DNA from: Candidatus Desantisiibacteriota bacterium
Lineage (GTDB): Bacteria; JACRDZ01
Length of the DNA stretch: 29,007 nt
Direction: 5' to 3'
NCBI GenBank assembly: GCA_016209155.1
Contig: JACQWU010000138.1
Coordinates: 1 to 29,007, forward strand
Position 1 is the stretch's first letter. The number at the start of each line of letters is the position of its first letter. Under the pieces are notes generated by a model. It was not told the origin of the DNA. It was given only the letters and a program-made list of their open reading frames with translations, and did not search any database. Positions 6,893 through 16,412 of this stretch are shown here, in pieces. Position numbers and translations under genes: made by a program.

Positions 6893-8974
6893 ATGCGAAC
6901 AAAGTTTGAAAATGGACTGATATTTTTATTGAATTTTGTTTTTATTACGTTATTAATTTCATCGCTTTCTTGCAGTCTGCAAGGTAAAAAAAATAAAGAT
7001 GATGATAGTAGCAGTAACAACAATAATAATAATAATAATTTAAAAAAAGCTTATATCTATTCACTTGATAAATCTAAGTTCAGGGTTGGGGACCAGATTG
7101 TAATTACCGGTTATAATTTTGGACCGGTTCAGGGTTCAAGTTATGTTAAGTTTAATACAACCAGAGTTATCCAATATCCCCTATGGTCAGATTTAAAGAT
7201 TAAAGTTATAGTACCTGTTAATTCATTTTCCGGTAAAACCAAAGTAGTGACCCCAACTTCAGATAGTAATATGGTTGATTTTAGAGTACTTTATCCTCCC
7301 ATCATAACTGATTTTTTTCCAAAAACAGCAAGACTGGTGTATGATACAGTTACTGTTACAGGAAGAAATTTTGGAACAGATCCAAGTGATATTGCAGGAG
7401 AAATAAAATTATTGGATGTAGATATCAGTTCTATTCATATTACGGAATGGAATGACAGTACTGTAGGTTTTATTGTACCGGTTATAACTCCTACAGGTCT
7501 AAGGAAAATATATATATCCACTTCTGAAGGAACAGACAGTACCTCAAGCAAAATTAAAATTATTAAAGGACCGGTTATTGATTCTATAACTCCAAATCCT
7601 GTATTTTTGGGAGATTATATATCTATAACAGGTACAGATTTCATAGATCCTCATTCTGATACTGAATATGTTACTATCGCAGGAAATGTTGTTGAAAGTT
7701 TTGTCTGGAATGATAATGAAATCAGGATTAATATAACAGATAATCTCACTTCCGGTGATGTTATTGTTCATACTTATATTGCGAATAGCCCTCCTGTATA
7801 TTTAACCATTAAGAAGCTGATTACCGGATGGCAGGCAGAAAATATAACACAGCTTGGAGATATTTCTGATTCAACATCCTTTGTATCAGTATGCTATGAT
7901 TCATCAAATGATAAAATCCATTTGAGCTATACAAATGTTAATTCGGAAGATACTTATATCTATTATTCAAATAATGGGTCCGGCAACTGGAATATAGAAA
8001 CAGTTGATAAGGGTTTTGTTCCCAGCATGACTCTTGATAATTCCGGGAATCCGGATATTATTTATTATACAAAAGAAAACACTTTGAAATTTGCACGCAA
8101 TATAGGATCGGGATGGGAAACGGCTATTATAGATAAGAGCGGCGGGGATAAAAAATTATTACGTCCTTCAACAGATTCTATAATGGATTCACAGGGAATT
8201 AATCACATTATTTATAATATAAATGATAAAAATTCAGACCAGAGAATAAAATATGCCCGGATAGATTCATCAGGCGGTTTGGTGCGCGGGCCGGGAAGTA
8301 TTTCCAGAAATAACGAATTTAGATATTCACAATTGGCAATAACTTTAAAAAATGATGATTTGCCTTTTGCAGCATCTACAGTTAAATATGATACTAGTAA
8401 ATTAAGTAAAGCTAATTTGATTAAATTTTTTGAAACAACATCTGTGAGCAGCTGGGAAGAAACAGAGATGAAAAGGCCTGAAGGATTTGACTCGCTTGCA
8501 TCCTATGGCGGTATAAGTCTGAAGACAGATGATGAAGGAGTAGTCCACGTAGCATACGTTGATGGCAGTACTATGCCGAATATTCAAAATCCGTCGATTG
8601 TTAATGGTGGAATAACTTATTTAACTTATTCCCCTTTATCAAAAACCTTGAAAGAATTACCAAAAGCTTATTCTTCTGATAAATTTTTTGACAGCTGGGG
8701 TAACCATTTATTTTTAACTTTTAAAGCAAAAAATACATTCATAATTTTTACAGTTCCTGAAAGTCCTTATTATCCGGGAGTAAAATATGCGCTTTATTCT
8801 ATTGAATTTAATACTCCGGATAAATACTGGTATGATCCTAAAAATATCAGAAATGGTTTAGATAGTCCAAACTTTGGCTTTATTAATGATAAGTTAAACA
8901 GACCTCATATTTTCTTTTATGATTCCGGACATTTAAAGCATATTATGTATTATGATACTATAATAGTTAAATGA
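6893..8974 (+). CDS. Secreted lipoprotein with IPT/TIG domains and a propeller-like C-terminal half
   Basis: This is a 693-residue predicted lipoprotein. A hydrophobic N-terminus (about 9-26) ends in SSLSC, a relaxed lipobox. The cysteine is followed by a charged and low-complexity linker with eight asparagines (residues 42-49). Three IPT/TIG immunoglobulin-like domains follow, at about 50-135, 136-225 and 226-306, each with the typical glycine-rich GxNFG or GTDF turn (ITGYNFGP, VTGRNFGT, ITGTDF). The C-terminal half has recurring units of the type 'SxxxDSSGNxHIxYY...LKYAR', as in sialidase-like beta-propellers. It is likely tethered to a membrane with the propeller facing outward. Ligand or substrate is unknown. 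It has its own promoter and a strong ribosome-binding site. Confidence 0.78.
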   Translation: MRTKFENGLIFLLNFVFITLLISSLSCSLQGKKNKDDDSSSNNNNNNNNLKKAYIYSLDKSKFRVGDQIVITGYNFGPVQGSSYVKFNTTRVIQYPLWSDLKIKVIVPVNSFSGKTKVVTPTSDSNMVDFRVLYPPIITDFFPKTARLVYDTVTVTGRNFGTDPSDIAGEIKLLDVDISSIHITEWNDSTVGFIVPVITPTGLRKIYISTSEGTDSTSSKIKIIKGPVIDSITPNPVFLGDYISITGTDFIDPHSDTEYVTIAGNVVESFVWNDNEIRINITDNLTSGDVIVHTYIANSPPVYLTIKKLITGWQAENITQLGDISDSTSFVSVCYDSSNDKIHLSYTNVNSEDTYIYYSNNGSGNWNIETVDKGFVPSMTLDNSGNPDIIYYTKENTLKFARNIGSGWETAIIDKSGGDKKLLRPSTDSIMDSQGINHIIYNINDKNSDQRIKYARIDSSGGLVRGPGSISRNNEFRYSQLAITLKNDDLPFAASTVKYDTSKLSKANLIKFFETTSVSSWEETEMKRPEGFDSLASYGGISLKTDDEGVVHVAYVDGSTMPNIQNPSIVNGGITYLTYSPLSKTLKELPKAYSSDKFFDSWGNHLFLTFKAKNTFIIFTVPESPYYPGVKYALYSIEFNTPDKYWYDPKNIRNGLDSPNFGFINDKLNRPHIFFYDSGHLKHIMYYDTIIVK
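7016..7039 (+). repeat. Asn-codon microsatellite (AAC)2(AAT)6 inside the lipoprotein gene
   Basis: Two AAC codons are followed by six AAT codons, encoding eight asparagines just after the lipidated cysteine region. The unit is three bases, so slippage would change linker length without shifting the frame. Confidence 0.85.
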
Positions 8975-8991
8975 GCTAAAAAAGGAGAAGT

Positions 8992-10542
8992 ATGATTGAT
9001 AATTTTTATGAGAATAAAATAATAGTTTTGGATTTCGGCTCACAATATACTCAATTAATTGCAAGACGCATCCGTGAGCTGGAAGTTTATTGTGAAATAC
9101 ATCCATATAATATTTCAATTGATGAATTAAAAAAAATAAATCCTAAAGGGATAGTTCTTTCAGGCAGTCCTTCAAGTGTGTATGAAGATGAAGCCCCGAA
9201 TTGCGACATTAATATATTTAATCTGGGGATTCCTGTAATTGGAATATGTTATGGAATGCAGCTTATGGTTTTTTTACTTCGTGGAGAAGTAATTAAAGCT
9301 GACCGTCAGGAATACGGGGAAGCTAAATTAACAATAGATAAACTTGATGGTGTTTTCGCGGGATTAGATGAGGAAATTTTTGTCTGGATGAGTCATGGGG
9401 ATTATATTTCAAAATTGCCGCAGGGTTTTGAAGTAATCGGACATACCAGAAACACACCGATGGCAGCCATTGCTTACGAAAAGAAAAAGCTCTATGGATT
9501 GCAGTTTCATCCGGAAGTTGTGCATACTCCGCTGGGTAAAAATATTTTAAAAAATTTTGTTTGTCAAATATGTGAATGTAAACAGAATTGGACTATGGGC
9601 AGGTTTATTGAGCATTCAATAGAAATAATTAAAACAAAAGTCGGAGATAAAAAAGTTGTTTGCGCTTTAAGCGGAGGGGTGGATTCTTCTGTTACAGCAA
9701 TATTAATACATAAAGCAATCGGTGATAATTTAATTTGCATATTTGTTAATAATGGTTTGCTGCGTAAAGGGGAAAGCAAAAAAGTTATAGATGTATTTAA
9801 AAATCATTTTCAGATCAACCTCCATTATGTAAATGCAGAAAAACAGTTTTTAGATAAATTAAAAGGAGTAACTGATCCTGAACAAAAACGGAAGATTATC
9901 GGGCACGAATTTATTTCTATATTTGAGAATGAAGCCAGATCCTTCGGGAATATTAAAATTCTTGCTCAGGGGACTCTATACCCCGATGTAATAGAAAGTG
10001 TATCGGTTAAAGGCCCTTCAGCTACAATTAAAACTCATCATAATGTCGGGGGGCTGCCGGCTAATATGAATTTAGAATTAATCGAACCCTTAAGAGAACT
10101 TTTTAAAGATGAAGTAAGAGAAGTCGGTAAGGAATTGGGTATGGCTGATGAACTTATTTACAGGCAGCCTTTTCCAGGCCCGGGGCTTGCAATCAGGATT
10201 ATTGGAGAGGTAACTGATGAGAGGCTGAATATTTTAAGAGAAGCAGACACTATTGTACTTGAAGAAATAAAGAAGAGCGGAATATACTATAATGTATGGC
10301 AGTCATTTGCCGTATTGCTTCCTATTAAAACTGTAGGAGTTATGGGTGACAGCCGTACTTATGAAAATGTCGTAGCTCTTAGAATTGTTACGAGCAAGGA
10401 TGGTATGACAGCTGACTGGGCAAAAATACCTTACCTGGTATTAAGTGATATATCCAATCGTATAATAAATGAGGTAAAAGGTATAAATCGTGTCGTTTAT
10501 GATATTAGTTCAAAACCACCAAGTACTATTGAGTGGGAATAA
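8992..10542 (+). CDS. guaA: GMP synthase (glutamine-hydrolysing)
   Basis: GuaA converts XMP to GMP using glutamine and ATP. The class I glutamine amidotransferase domain covers about residues 9-195, with catalytic C86 in GICYG and H173/E175 in QFHPEV. The ATP-pyrophosphatase domain has the SGGVDSS P-loop at 226-232, and the C-terminal dimerisation domain ends in the normal KPPSTIEWE. At 516 residues it is complete. The start ATG at 8992 has AAAGGAG at the proper distance, 17 nt after the lipoprotein gene. The phasin-like gene follows after 27 nt. Confidence 0.98.
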   Translation: MIDNFYENKIIVLDFGSQYTQLIARRIRELEVYCEIHPYNISIDELKKINPKGIVLSGSPSSVYEDEAPNCDINIFNLGIPVIGICYGMQLMVFLLRGEVIKADRQEYGEAKLTIDKLDGVFAGLDEEIFVWMSHGDYISKLPQGFEVIGHTRNTPMAAIAYEKKKLYGLQFHPEVVHTPLGKNILKNFVCQICECKQNWTMGRFIEHSIEIIKTKVGDKKVVCALSGGVDSSVTAILIHKAIGDNLICIFVNNGLLRKGESKKVIDVFKNHFQINLHYVNAEKQFLDKLKGVTDPEQKRKIIGHEFISIFENEARSFGNIKILAQGTLYPDVIESVSVKGPSATIKTHHNVGGLPANMNLELIEPLRELFKDEVREVGKELGMADELIYRQPFPGPGLAIRIIGEVTDERLNILREADTIVLEEIKKSGIYYNVWQSFAVLLPIKTVGVMGDSRTYENVVALRIVTSKDGMTADWAKIPYLVLSDISNRIINEVKGINRVVYDISSKPPSTIEWE

Positions 10543-10569
10543 TTAGTTTATTTAAAGGAGGTGGAGAAA

Positions 10570-10881
10570 ATGGATTTTATAAAAAAAATAGCTACTGCCG
10601 GACTTGGAGCTGTTCTTCTTACTGAAGAAAAGATTAAAGAGGTAGTTGATGATTTAGTAAAAAAAGGAGAGATGTCTGAACTGGAAGGGAAAAGTACAGT
10701 AAAAGATATTTTAAATAAAATTGATGAAAATAAAAAATTTATTGAAGATAAAATTGTCGAACATTTTGAAGTATTAATGAAAAAGGCAAATATAGCAGCT
10801 CCTTCAGACATACAAAAATTAGAAAAGCGAATAGAAAAACTGGAAAGCTTATTGAAAGAGAAAAACAAAGAAACTAAATAA
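10570..10881 (+). CDS. Small phasin-like helical protein
   Basis: This is a 103-residue protein, almost entirely helical, with a hydrophobic first helix (FIKKIATAGLGAVLLTEEKI) and a coiled-coil C-terminus (KLEKRIEKLESLLKEK). It resembles the 'polyhydroxyalkanoate synthesis regulator phasin' group, where the name reflects sequence class and not proven polyester binding. A GTG at 10561 would extend the frame by three codons, but the AAAGGAGG Shine-Dalgarno overlaps that GTG, so the ATG at 10570 is the real start. No PHA synthase is in the window. The following gene is a UbiB-type kinase, a pairing I recall from other genomes. Confidence 0.7.
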   Translation: MDFIKKIATAGLGAVLLTEEKIKEVVDDLVKKGEMSELEGKSTVKDILNKIDENKKFIEDKIVEHFEVLMKKANIAAPSDIQKLEKRIEKLESLLKEKNKETK

Positions 10882-10910
10882 AAAGCTTCTTTGGGGAATT
10901 ATTCATATTA

Positions 10911-10938
10911 GTAGAGACGCAAAATTTTGCGTCTCTAC
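10911..10938. repeat. 28-bp perfect palindrome, GTAGAGACGCAAAA and its exact inverse
   Basis: The first 14 bases (GTAGAGACGCAAAA) are followed immediately by their exact reverse complement, giving a 14-bp stem with no spacer. It lies in the 73-nt gap between the phasin-like gene and ubiB. It is not followed by a T-run on the + strand, so it is a dispersed palindromic repeat rather than a clear terminator, though it may still affect read-through. Confidence 0.9.
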
Positions 10939-10954
10939 CTGTTGAGGTTATGCT

Positions 10955-12640
10955 ATGAAGGTAGATGAGACTTATAGTAATATGCAGCGAATCCGACAGA
11001 TTTTAAATATATTTATTAAGCATGGCTTCGGATATGTAATTGAATTTTTAAATCTGGATAAATTCCTTTCTATAGGTAAAAGATTTTTTAGACTGGAAAC
11101 TTCGAAATTACCTGAGGATGAGTCGCGTCTTTCAATCCCGGAACGTCTTGCCCTGACTTTAGAAGAATTAGGCCCGACCTTTATTAAATTTGGTCAGATT
11201 ATGAGCACTCGTCCTGATCTATTCCCTGAGGAACTGGTAGAAAGTTTTAAAAGACTGCAGGATCAAGTCACCCCGTTTAATTTTTCGGAAGTAAAAAAAA
11301 TAATTGAAGAAGAATTTGGGAAACCATTGGAATCTCTTTATAAAAGCTTTGAAGAAAAACCGGTTGCGGCAGCTTCTCTTTCTCAAGTCCATTATGCAGT
11401 TCTATATACAGGGGAAGAAGTAGTGGTTAAAGTCCAGAGACCTGATATTCAGAAATTAATACTTACAGATTTACGTATTCTAAACAAATTGGCTAATTTT
11501 ATTGATAAAAGATTAGGTGAAGACAGAATTTTTGAACCGCTTTTAATCGTTGCTGAGTTTGACAAATCCATCCGCAGGGAAATGGATTTTATTACTGAAG
11601 CGGCTAATACAGAAAAACTGTATAATAATTTTAAAGACAATACACATTTTCGTTTTGCAAAGGTATATTGGGAATACACCACTGTCCGTGTGCTCACACT
11701 CGAGAGATTTATTGGTTTCAGAATAGATGATTTTGAGAAATATAAATTGTATAATATTGATAGAAAAAAGATTGCGGAAAGAATTGTTCATGCTTATTTA
11801 AAGCAATTTTTCGAGGATGGTTTTTTTCATGCTGATCCGCACATGGGGAACATTTTTATTGCAAAAGACGGCACTATTTTAATGCTCGACTGCGGTATGG
11901 TAGGTTATCTTGATAATGATTTAAAAGAAAATTTTTCTCAGGTATTTATTGGAATAGTTACGCATGAATTTGATAAATTGGTTGAAGCTTATATACGTCT
12001 GGGGATGATGTCCCAGCCTGCTGATTATGAAGCATTTAAACGTGATCTTATTGATTTTTTAGAAAAACATCTGGATGTTCCGATAAACCAGTTTAAAATT
12101 TCAGAAGTTTTTATGGATACAATTAAAAATGCCAGGAAATACAATATACGTATTAATATTGATTTTTTGCTTTTAATGAGATCTCTTTCCATGCTTGAAG
12201 ATGTATCACGAATTCTTGATCCGGAAATAAATATTATTGAAACGACAAAGCCCTTTGCTCTTAACCTGCTAAAGAAAAAAATAAGTGTAAAAGAATTTAT
12301 TCATAGCATTGGAAAGGTGTTAGTGGATGCGGTTGATACATCAAGAGAACTGCCAAAACAAATAAGACAGATTTTTAATCTGCTGCTGTCAGGTAATTTG
12401 AGAATTGAACTTAAAGATTCAGCAGAGAAAAAGATAATAGACCAAATAAATAGTGTAGGGAATAGAATTTCCATGAGTATTATTATAGCAGGGATTGCTA
12501 TAGGTTCATCTATCCTTTTACAAAATGCACATTCCCCAACATTATGGGGCTTTCCTTTACTTGGAATTGTCGGATATTCAATGGCAGGTTTTATTGGATT
12601 TTTTTTGATAATATCAATATTTAGGTCCGGTAAATGGTAG
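10955..12640 (+). CDS. UbiB/ABC1 (AarF) family protein kinase-like ATPase, membrane-anchored
   Basis: ABC1/UbiB proteins are atypical kinases or ATPases that support isoprenoid quinone metabolism. Seen here: the KXGQ motif (K78, Q81 in FIKFGQIMSTRPDLFP), the alanine-rich loop AAASLSQVH (138-146), the lysine K159, ADPHMGN (293-299) and the metal-binding LDCGMVG (311-317). Two hydrophobic C-terminal segments (about 505-520 and 528-555) anchor it in the membrane. Length is 561. The ATG at 10955 has a modest GAGG upstream. It converges with the antiporter gene, with only 7 nt between the two stop codons. No other quinone genes are present here. Confidence 0.92.
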   Translation: MKVDETYSNMQRIRQILNIFIKHGFGYVIEFLNLDKFLSIGKRFFRLETSKLPEDESRLSIPERLALTLEELGPTFIKFGQIMSTRPDLFPEELVESFKRLQDQVTPFNFSEVKKIIEEEFGKPLESLYKSFEEKPVAAASLSQVHYAVLYTGEEVVVKVQRPDIQKLILTDLRILNKLANFIDKRLGEDRIFEPLLIVAEFDKSIRREMDFITEAANTEKLYNNFKDNTHFRFAKVYWEYTTVRVLTLERFIGFRIDDFEKYKLYNIDRKKIAERIVHAYLKQFFEDGFFHADPHMGNIFIAKDGTILMLDCGMVGYLDNDLKENFSQVFIGIVTHEFDKLVEAYIRLGMMSQPADYEAFKRDLIDFLEKHLDVPINQFKISEVFMDTIKNARKYNIRINIDFLLLMRSLSMLEDVSRILDPEINIIETTKPFALNLLKKKISVKEFIHSIGKVLVDAVDTSRELPKQIRQIFNLLLSGNLRIELKDSAEKKIIDQINSVGNRISMSIIIAGIAIGSSILLQNAHSPTLWGFPLLGIVGYSMAGFIGFFLIISIFRSGKW

Positions 12641-12647
12641 CATAAAA

Positions 12648-14336
12648 TTAAGCCATCGAAACTATTTTTTGTTCGATTTCAATTAATTTAACGGATACAA
12701 AATTATCTATTGTCCTTTTTTCTATGAATCCTAAAAGTATTGTATTTTCGTCAACAATAGTTAAATAATCAACACTATATTTAGCCATAATTTCAACAGT
12801 TTCAAGCAATGAGGATGTAGCGGATATATTTTTATCAAGCACTGTTTCCATAATATCATGCGCAAGGATAATGCTACCTGCTTCAGCGTGAGCTAATGAT
12901 TGCCTTATACTCTCTAATGTAATAACCCCTTTTAATTTTTTTTCGGAATCCACAACAGGATAATTATGATAATTGCTGTCACTAAATATTTTTAATATAT
13001 CTTTTATCTGAGAAGCTTCATTTATACATGGTGGATTTTTATCTATAATTTGGCTGACAATAGTTTTTCTAAGAACATCATCCTCTGTTATATCTAAACC
13101 TGCTTCCTGGGCTTTAACAACAGCATATTTTACACAAGGAGGACCTATAATCTGTACTATAAATGTGGTAAGAGTTATAATAACAATTATAGAGTTCCCT
13201 ATATTGCCTGGAAAAATCTGAGACGCAAGTATTGAGAGGCCAATAGCGACTCCTGCCTGGCTAAAGAGACAATATGGGAGATATTTCATGACGGTTACCG
13301 GAGCACCGGAATATTTTGCACCTAAATATGCACCTGCCATTTTGCCAAAAGTTCGACCCAATACATAAATTATCGCAATAAGTATTACACTCCATGATGT
13401 TACCTGAAAATCAAATTTTGCACCAACAAGAAAAAAGAATAATATATAAAATGGTGTTGCAAATTCAAAAGTCAAATCAAATACATCTTTGCTTAACCGT
13501 GATTCGAAATTCACAAGTACAATCCCCATAGTCATTGCCGCCAAAAGCATATCAATTTCTAAGATTAATGCTGTTCCCAGAGCAAAAAGTACGCTGCATA
13601 TAGAAAAAACCAATATTTTTTCTTTTTCCGCGTATTTCTTAAGTATTTTTATAAGAATGAAGCCAAATATAATTCCAACTAAAATTCCCAGTCCAATTTC
13701 ATAAATAGGTTTACTGATTGCGGAAAAAACAGATGAACGCGCACCAAGCATACCCGGAGCAATACTCGATGCAAACGCAAATAAAAATAGAGCCAATCCA
13801 TCATCTAAAGCCACTATCCCTAAAACTGTTGTTGTCAACGGGCCTTTTGTTTTATATTCCCAAAGCACATCAGTAGTTGCCGCAGGCGCTGTAGCAGACG
13901 CAATTGCCCCTAACAATAAACCAAGAGCCCAATAATAAACACCTCCGCCAAGAATTAAGCTTCCGAGCAATCCAACAAGAATAAAAACAACAGCAAATGC
14001 AGCCAGCCCTTCCGCTAATAATATAATTACAAGTTGTTTACCATAGCGCTGAAAAACTTCTTTTTTTAGTTCTCCGCCAATCATAAAACCTATCAGCCCT
14101 AAAGCAAAATAATTAAAAGGTATCAATGCTTCAATTATATCTTTGTTGATGATATTTAAGCCTGAGCGTCCAAATATAATACCTGCAATTATATAGCCTA
14201 CAACCTGAGGTATTTTCATTTTTTGAAATATCTTTCCGCCCATTACCCCTGCAAACAAAATCAAACCCAGTAAAAACAACACATTGGTATGTATACTGGA
14301 TATTTTTCCAAAAGTAGATGCAAATCCTTCAATCAT
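12648..14336 (-). CDS. CPA2-family monovalent cation:proton antiporter with C-terminal CBS pair
   Basis: Residues about 15-410 are a multi-span membrane domain of the Na+/H+ exchanger fold, with the ion-binding aspartate pair D178-D179 in IVALDDGLA and the preceding APAATTD stretch. Residues about 420-550 form two CBS domains (including IIDKNPPCINEASQIKDI and MAKYSVDYLTIVDE), a nucleotide-sensing regulatory module. There is no RCK/TrkA domain as in KefB. Substrate (Na+ or K+) cannot be read from the sequence. The product fits the cation and osmolyte theme of its neighbours. The start ATG at 14336 has GAGG upstream (read on the - strand). Confidence 0.88.
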   Translation of the reverse strand: MIEGFASTFGKISSIHTNVLFLLGLILFAGVMGGKIFQKMKIPQVVGYIIAGIIFGRSGLNIINKDIIEALIPFNYFALGLIGFMIGGELKKEVFQRYGKQLVIILLAEGLAAFAVVFILVGLLGSLILGGGVYYWALGLLLGAIASATAPAATTDVLWEYKTKGPLTTTVLGIVALDDGLALFLFAFASSIAPGMLGARSSVFSAISKPIYEIGLGILVGIIFGFILIKILKKYAEKEKILVFSICSVLFALGTALILEIDMLLAAMTMGIVLVNFESRLSKDVFDLTFEFATPFYILFFFLVGAKFDFQVTSWSVILIAIIYVLGRTFGKMAGAYLGAKYSGAPVTVMKYLPYCLFSQAGVAIGLSILASQIFPGNIGNSIIVIITLTTFIVQIIGPPCVKYAVVKAQEAGLDITEDDVLRKTIVSQIIDKNPPCINEASQIKDILKIFSDSNYHNYPVVDSEKKLKGVITLESIRQSLAHAEAGSIILAHDIMETVLDKNISATSSLLETVEIMAKYSVDYLTIVDENTILLGFIEKRTIDNFVSVKLIEIEQKIVSMA

Positions 14337-14521
14337 TTTAGCTCCTCAATCAATTATTCCGTTTTTATATATCAAAAATATTATTTATATGTTTTTTCTT
14401 AGTGAATATTTATAACCGGTTTGTCAATTACTATTTACGTTAGCTGCTGCTGTTTTAGCAGGTTTATTATTACAATTGAATATTTCCATTGATATAATTA
14501 TTTTTTAGTTTACTTTTTTGT

Positions 14522-15736
14522 TTATAAATAAACAATATCTTCCGAATGGTACAATGAAATAAATAATAATAAATAGTCTTTTAAATGTCTTGTTATTAAA
14601 TAATTATTTTTTATATGCTCCCTGCCGTTTTCTCCTAATTTTTTTGCATATTCAGGGCTATTCAAAAGCTGTTTAATTGCAAATGCGGCGCCATCAATAG
14701 AATGGCAAAGCAAACCGGAATGTTTGTGTGTTATTTGTAAAGGTATTCCGCCTACGTTAGATGCAACAACAGGCTTTGATTTCCAAAGAGCTTCGGAAAC
14801 TGTTAGGCCAAAACCTTCCTTAAGTGATTTTTGAATGATAATTGTTGATGCCCTCTGCAGAGCGTTAACTTCAAGGTCACTATGAGACAATAATAAAATA
14901 TGAATATCTTTATCCTTTGCCGCTTTTTCTTTTACCTCTTCAAAAACTTTTATCCCTTCTGGGTCATCAGCTGCAGTTCCTCCGGCAAGAATCAGCTGGC
15001 AATCTATATATTTTTTTTTTTCTATATAAGCATCTATAACTCCTACAGGGTCGTTTAACCGGTCAAATCGCGAAATTTGTGTAACCATAGGTTTATCTTT
15101 TATAATTCCATATTTTGTTAAAACTGAATCTATATATCCCTGCGGTAGTTCCTTATTCTTATCGCTTAAAGGATCAATTGAAGGCGCGATCAAAAATTGC
15201 CTTATCGGAAAGTTTTGCTGCGAATAACTTGGTGCGGAAAATACAGCCGCGTTATATTTAGGAATAAAATCCATTAAAAATTTCCATACTTTTTTATCAG
15301 GGTTAGACACATCAACATGACAACGCCAAATCCATTTATTATTTGTTTTTTTGTTTATTAAAACTATTGGCTGAGGATCGTGTACAAAAACTATATCACT
15401 GTAATTTGTTATTTCTTCCATATTTTTGCGGGATGTTTCCATGAAGATATCAAACTCATCTTTAGTTATATCTTCTTGTTTACCATGCAATGCATTATGA
15501 AATTTTTTTGTTATATCAAAATATTTTTCTCCTCCTTTAATAACATCCCATCTTGTGTCAACATTAAGGTCTATCATCAAAGGAACCATTTTGTTTAATA
15601 TCTCAGCCACACCGCCTCCGACAGAAGTAGAATTAATATGCTGAATTGACTTCCCTTTTAATTTTTCCGCGATAAGTTTAAGGTCATCAATGATTGGCTG
15701 TCCTACTATAGGTATATATTTTTCTATCTTTGCCAT
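14522..15736 (-). CDS. treT: Trehalose glycosyltransferring synthase (TreT-type GT4)
   Basis: TreT joins glucose to an NDP-glucose to give trehalose, reversibly. The N-terminal Rossmann domain has INSTSVGGGVAEIL and VHDPQP, and the C-terminal GT4 domain has QISRFDRLNDP and the donor-site block LKEGFGLTVSEALWKSKPVV with VGGIP. Length 404 is typical. It is the last gene of the trehalose operon, starting 1 nt after the DUF5752 gene ends. Having TreT together with OtsA and OtsB gives two independent routes to trehalose. The possible alternative, another GT4 sucrose or trehalose enzyme, is unlikely given the neighbours. Confidence 0.9.
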   Translation of the reverse strand: MAKIEKYIPIVGQPIIDDLKLIAEKLKGKSIQHINSTSVGGGVAEILNKMVPLMIDLNVDTRWDVIKGGEKYFDITKKFHNALHGKQEDITKDEFDIFMETSRKNMEEITNYSDIVFVHDPQPIVLINKKTNNKWIWRCHVDVSNPDKKVWKFLMDFIPKYNAAVFSAPSYSQQNFPIRQFLIAPSIDPLSDKNKELPQGYIDSVLTKYGIIKDKPMVTQISRFDRLNDPVGVIDAYIEKKKYIDCQLILAGGTAADDPEGIKVFEEVKEKAAKDKDIHILLLSHSDLEVNALQRASTIIIQKSLKEGFGLTVSEALWKSKPVVASNVGGIPLQITHKHSGLLCHSIDGAAFAIKQLLNSPEYAKKLGENGREHIKNNYLITRHLKDYLLLFISLYHSEDIVYL

Positions 15737-15737
15737 T

Positions 15738-16409
15738 TTAGTATCCTGCTTTTTTTTCTATTATTTCAATTAGTTTTTTCCTTAAAGCATCCAGTGTATA
15801 AGTATAAGGATCAAGTTTTGATATTTTTTTAGCCAGTTCTTTATCCTCTATGGAGTTTTCTACCCAATTGGAGAAATCATTTATTCCTTTTTCAAGCCTC
15901 AAACGCGCTTCAAAAATATGAAAATATATAGAATCTATGGTTATTTTTCTTAAAACCTCTGCGAATTCTTTTAAATTATATGCATAATAATTAGTTGGTA
16001 AAATAAAACTTATGGATTTAACAAAATGGAATTCATCATTTATATTCGCGAATCTATTTTTTACGGAAGGTTTTTCCTTTATATAATCTTCAATAGTTAA
16101 CATGATTTTTTCACGCAATGAACGAATTGTTGTAAATTGTATAGTATCAACACTTGCCAGTCTTTCACCTAAATCATCTTCTCCTAATATCTCAGTAACC
16201 CAATACGCAAAATCATTCGGTGGTTCCGGAGACAAATATTGATGCTGCTGTAAAAATTTATGTGTATGGTGATAAATGGAAGAACCCGGAACATTTTTAA
16301 TTAGCTCAACCAATTGTTCCAAATTTGCTGCTTTTAAACCCGTTAGTTCCGTTAAGTGCAGTCTTGTATAAAATCTGAATGGTTCCTGTGCGTTTTTTAT
16401 TTCTGACAT
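15738..16409 (-). CDS. DUF5752 family protein of the trehalose operon
   Basis: This is a 223-residue soluble, largely helical protein of unknown function. The conserved start FRFYTRLHLTELTGLKA and the HTHKFLQQHQYLSPEPPNDFAYWV block match what I recall as DUF5752. It contains two similar halves, each with an 'F..W' helix followed by 'LD..T.T...LR.K' (FAYWV...TIQFTTIRSLREKI and FSNWV...PYTYTLDALRKKL), suggesting an internal duplication. It sits between otsB (3-nt gap) and treT (1-nt gap), so translation is probably coupled. I infer a role in trehalose metabolism or its control from the location alone. Confidence 0.8.
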   Translation of the reverse strand: MSEIKNAQEPFRFYTRLHLTELTGLKAANLEQLVELIKNVPGSSIYHHTHKFLQQHQYLSPEPPNDFAYWVTEILGEDDLGERLASVDTIQFTTIRSLREKIMLTIEDYIKEKPSVKNRFANINDEFHFVKSISFILPTNYYAYNLKEFAEVLRKITIDSIYFHIFEARLRLEKGINDFSNWVENSIEDKELAKKISKLDPYTYTLDALRKKLIEIIEKKAGY

Positions 16410-16412
16410 TTA

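Noticed and set aside
10548-10868. A minus-strand gene opposite the phasin-like gene
   Set aside because: It is a low-complexity Ser/Phe-rich mirror of a coding strand with strong helical and ribosome-binding-site support.
10911-10938. Simple rho-independent terminator after the phasin-like gene
   Set aside because: The stem is long and perfect but is followed by CTGTTGAGG and not by a T-run on either strand.
14337-14440. Promoter for the antiporter gene (TTGACA near 14420 on the minus strand)
   Set aside because: No acceptable -10 hexamer was found at a 15-19 nt spacing, so it is not listed as a feature.
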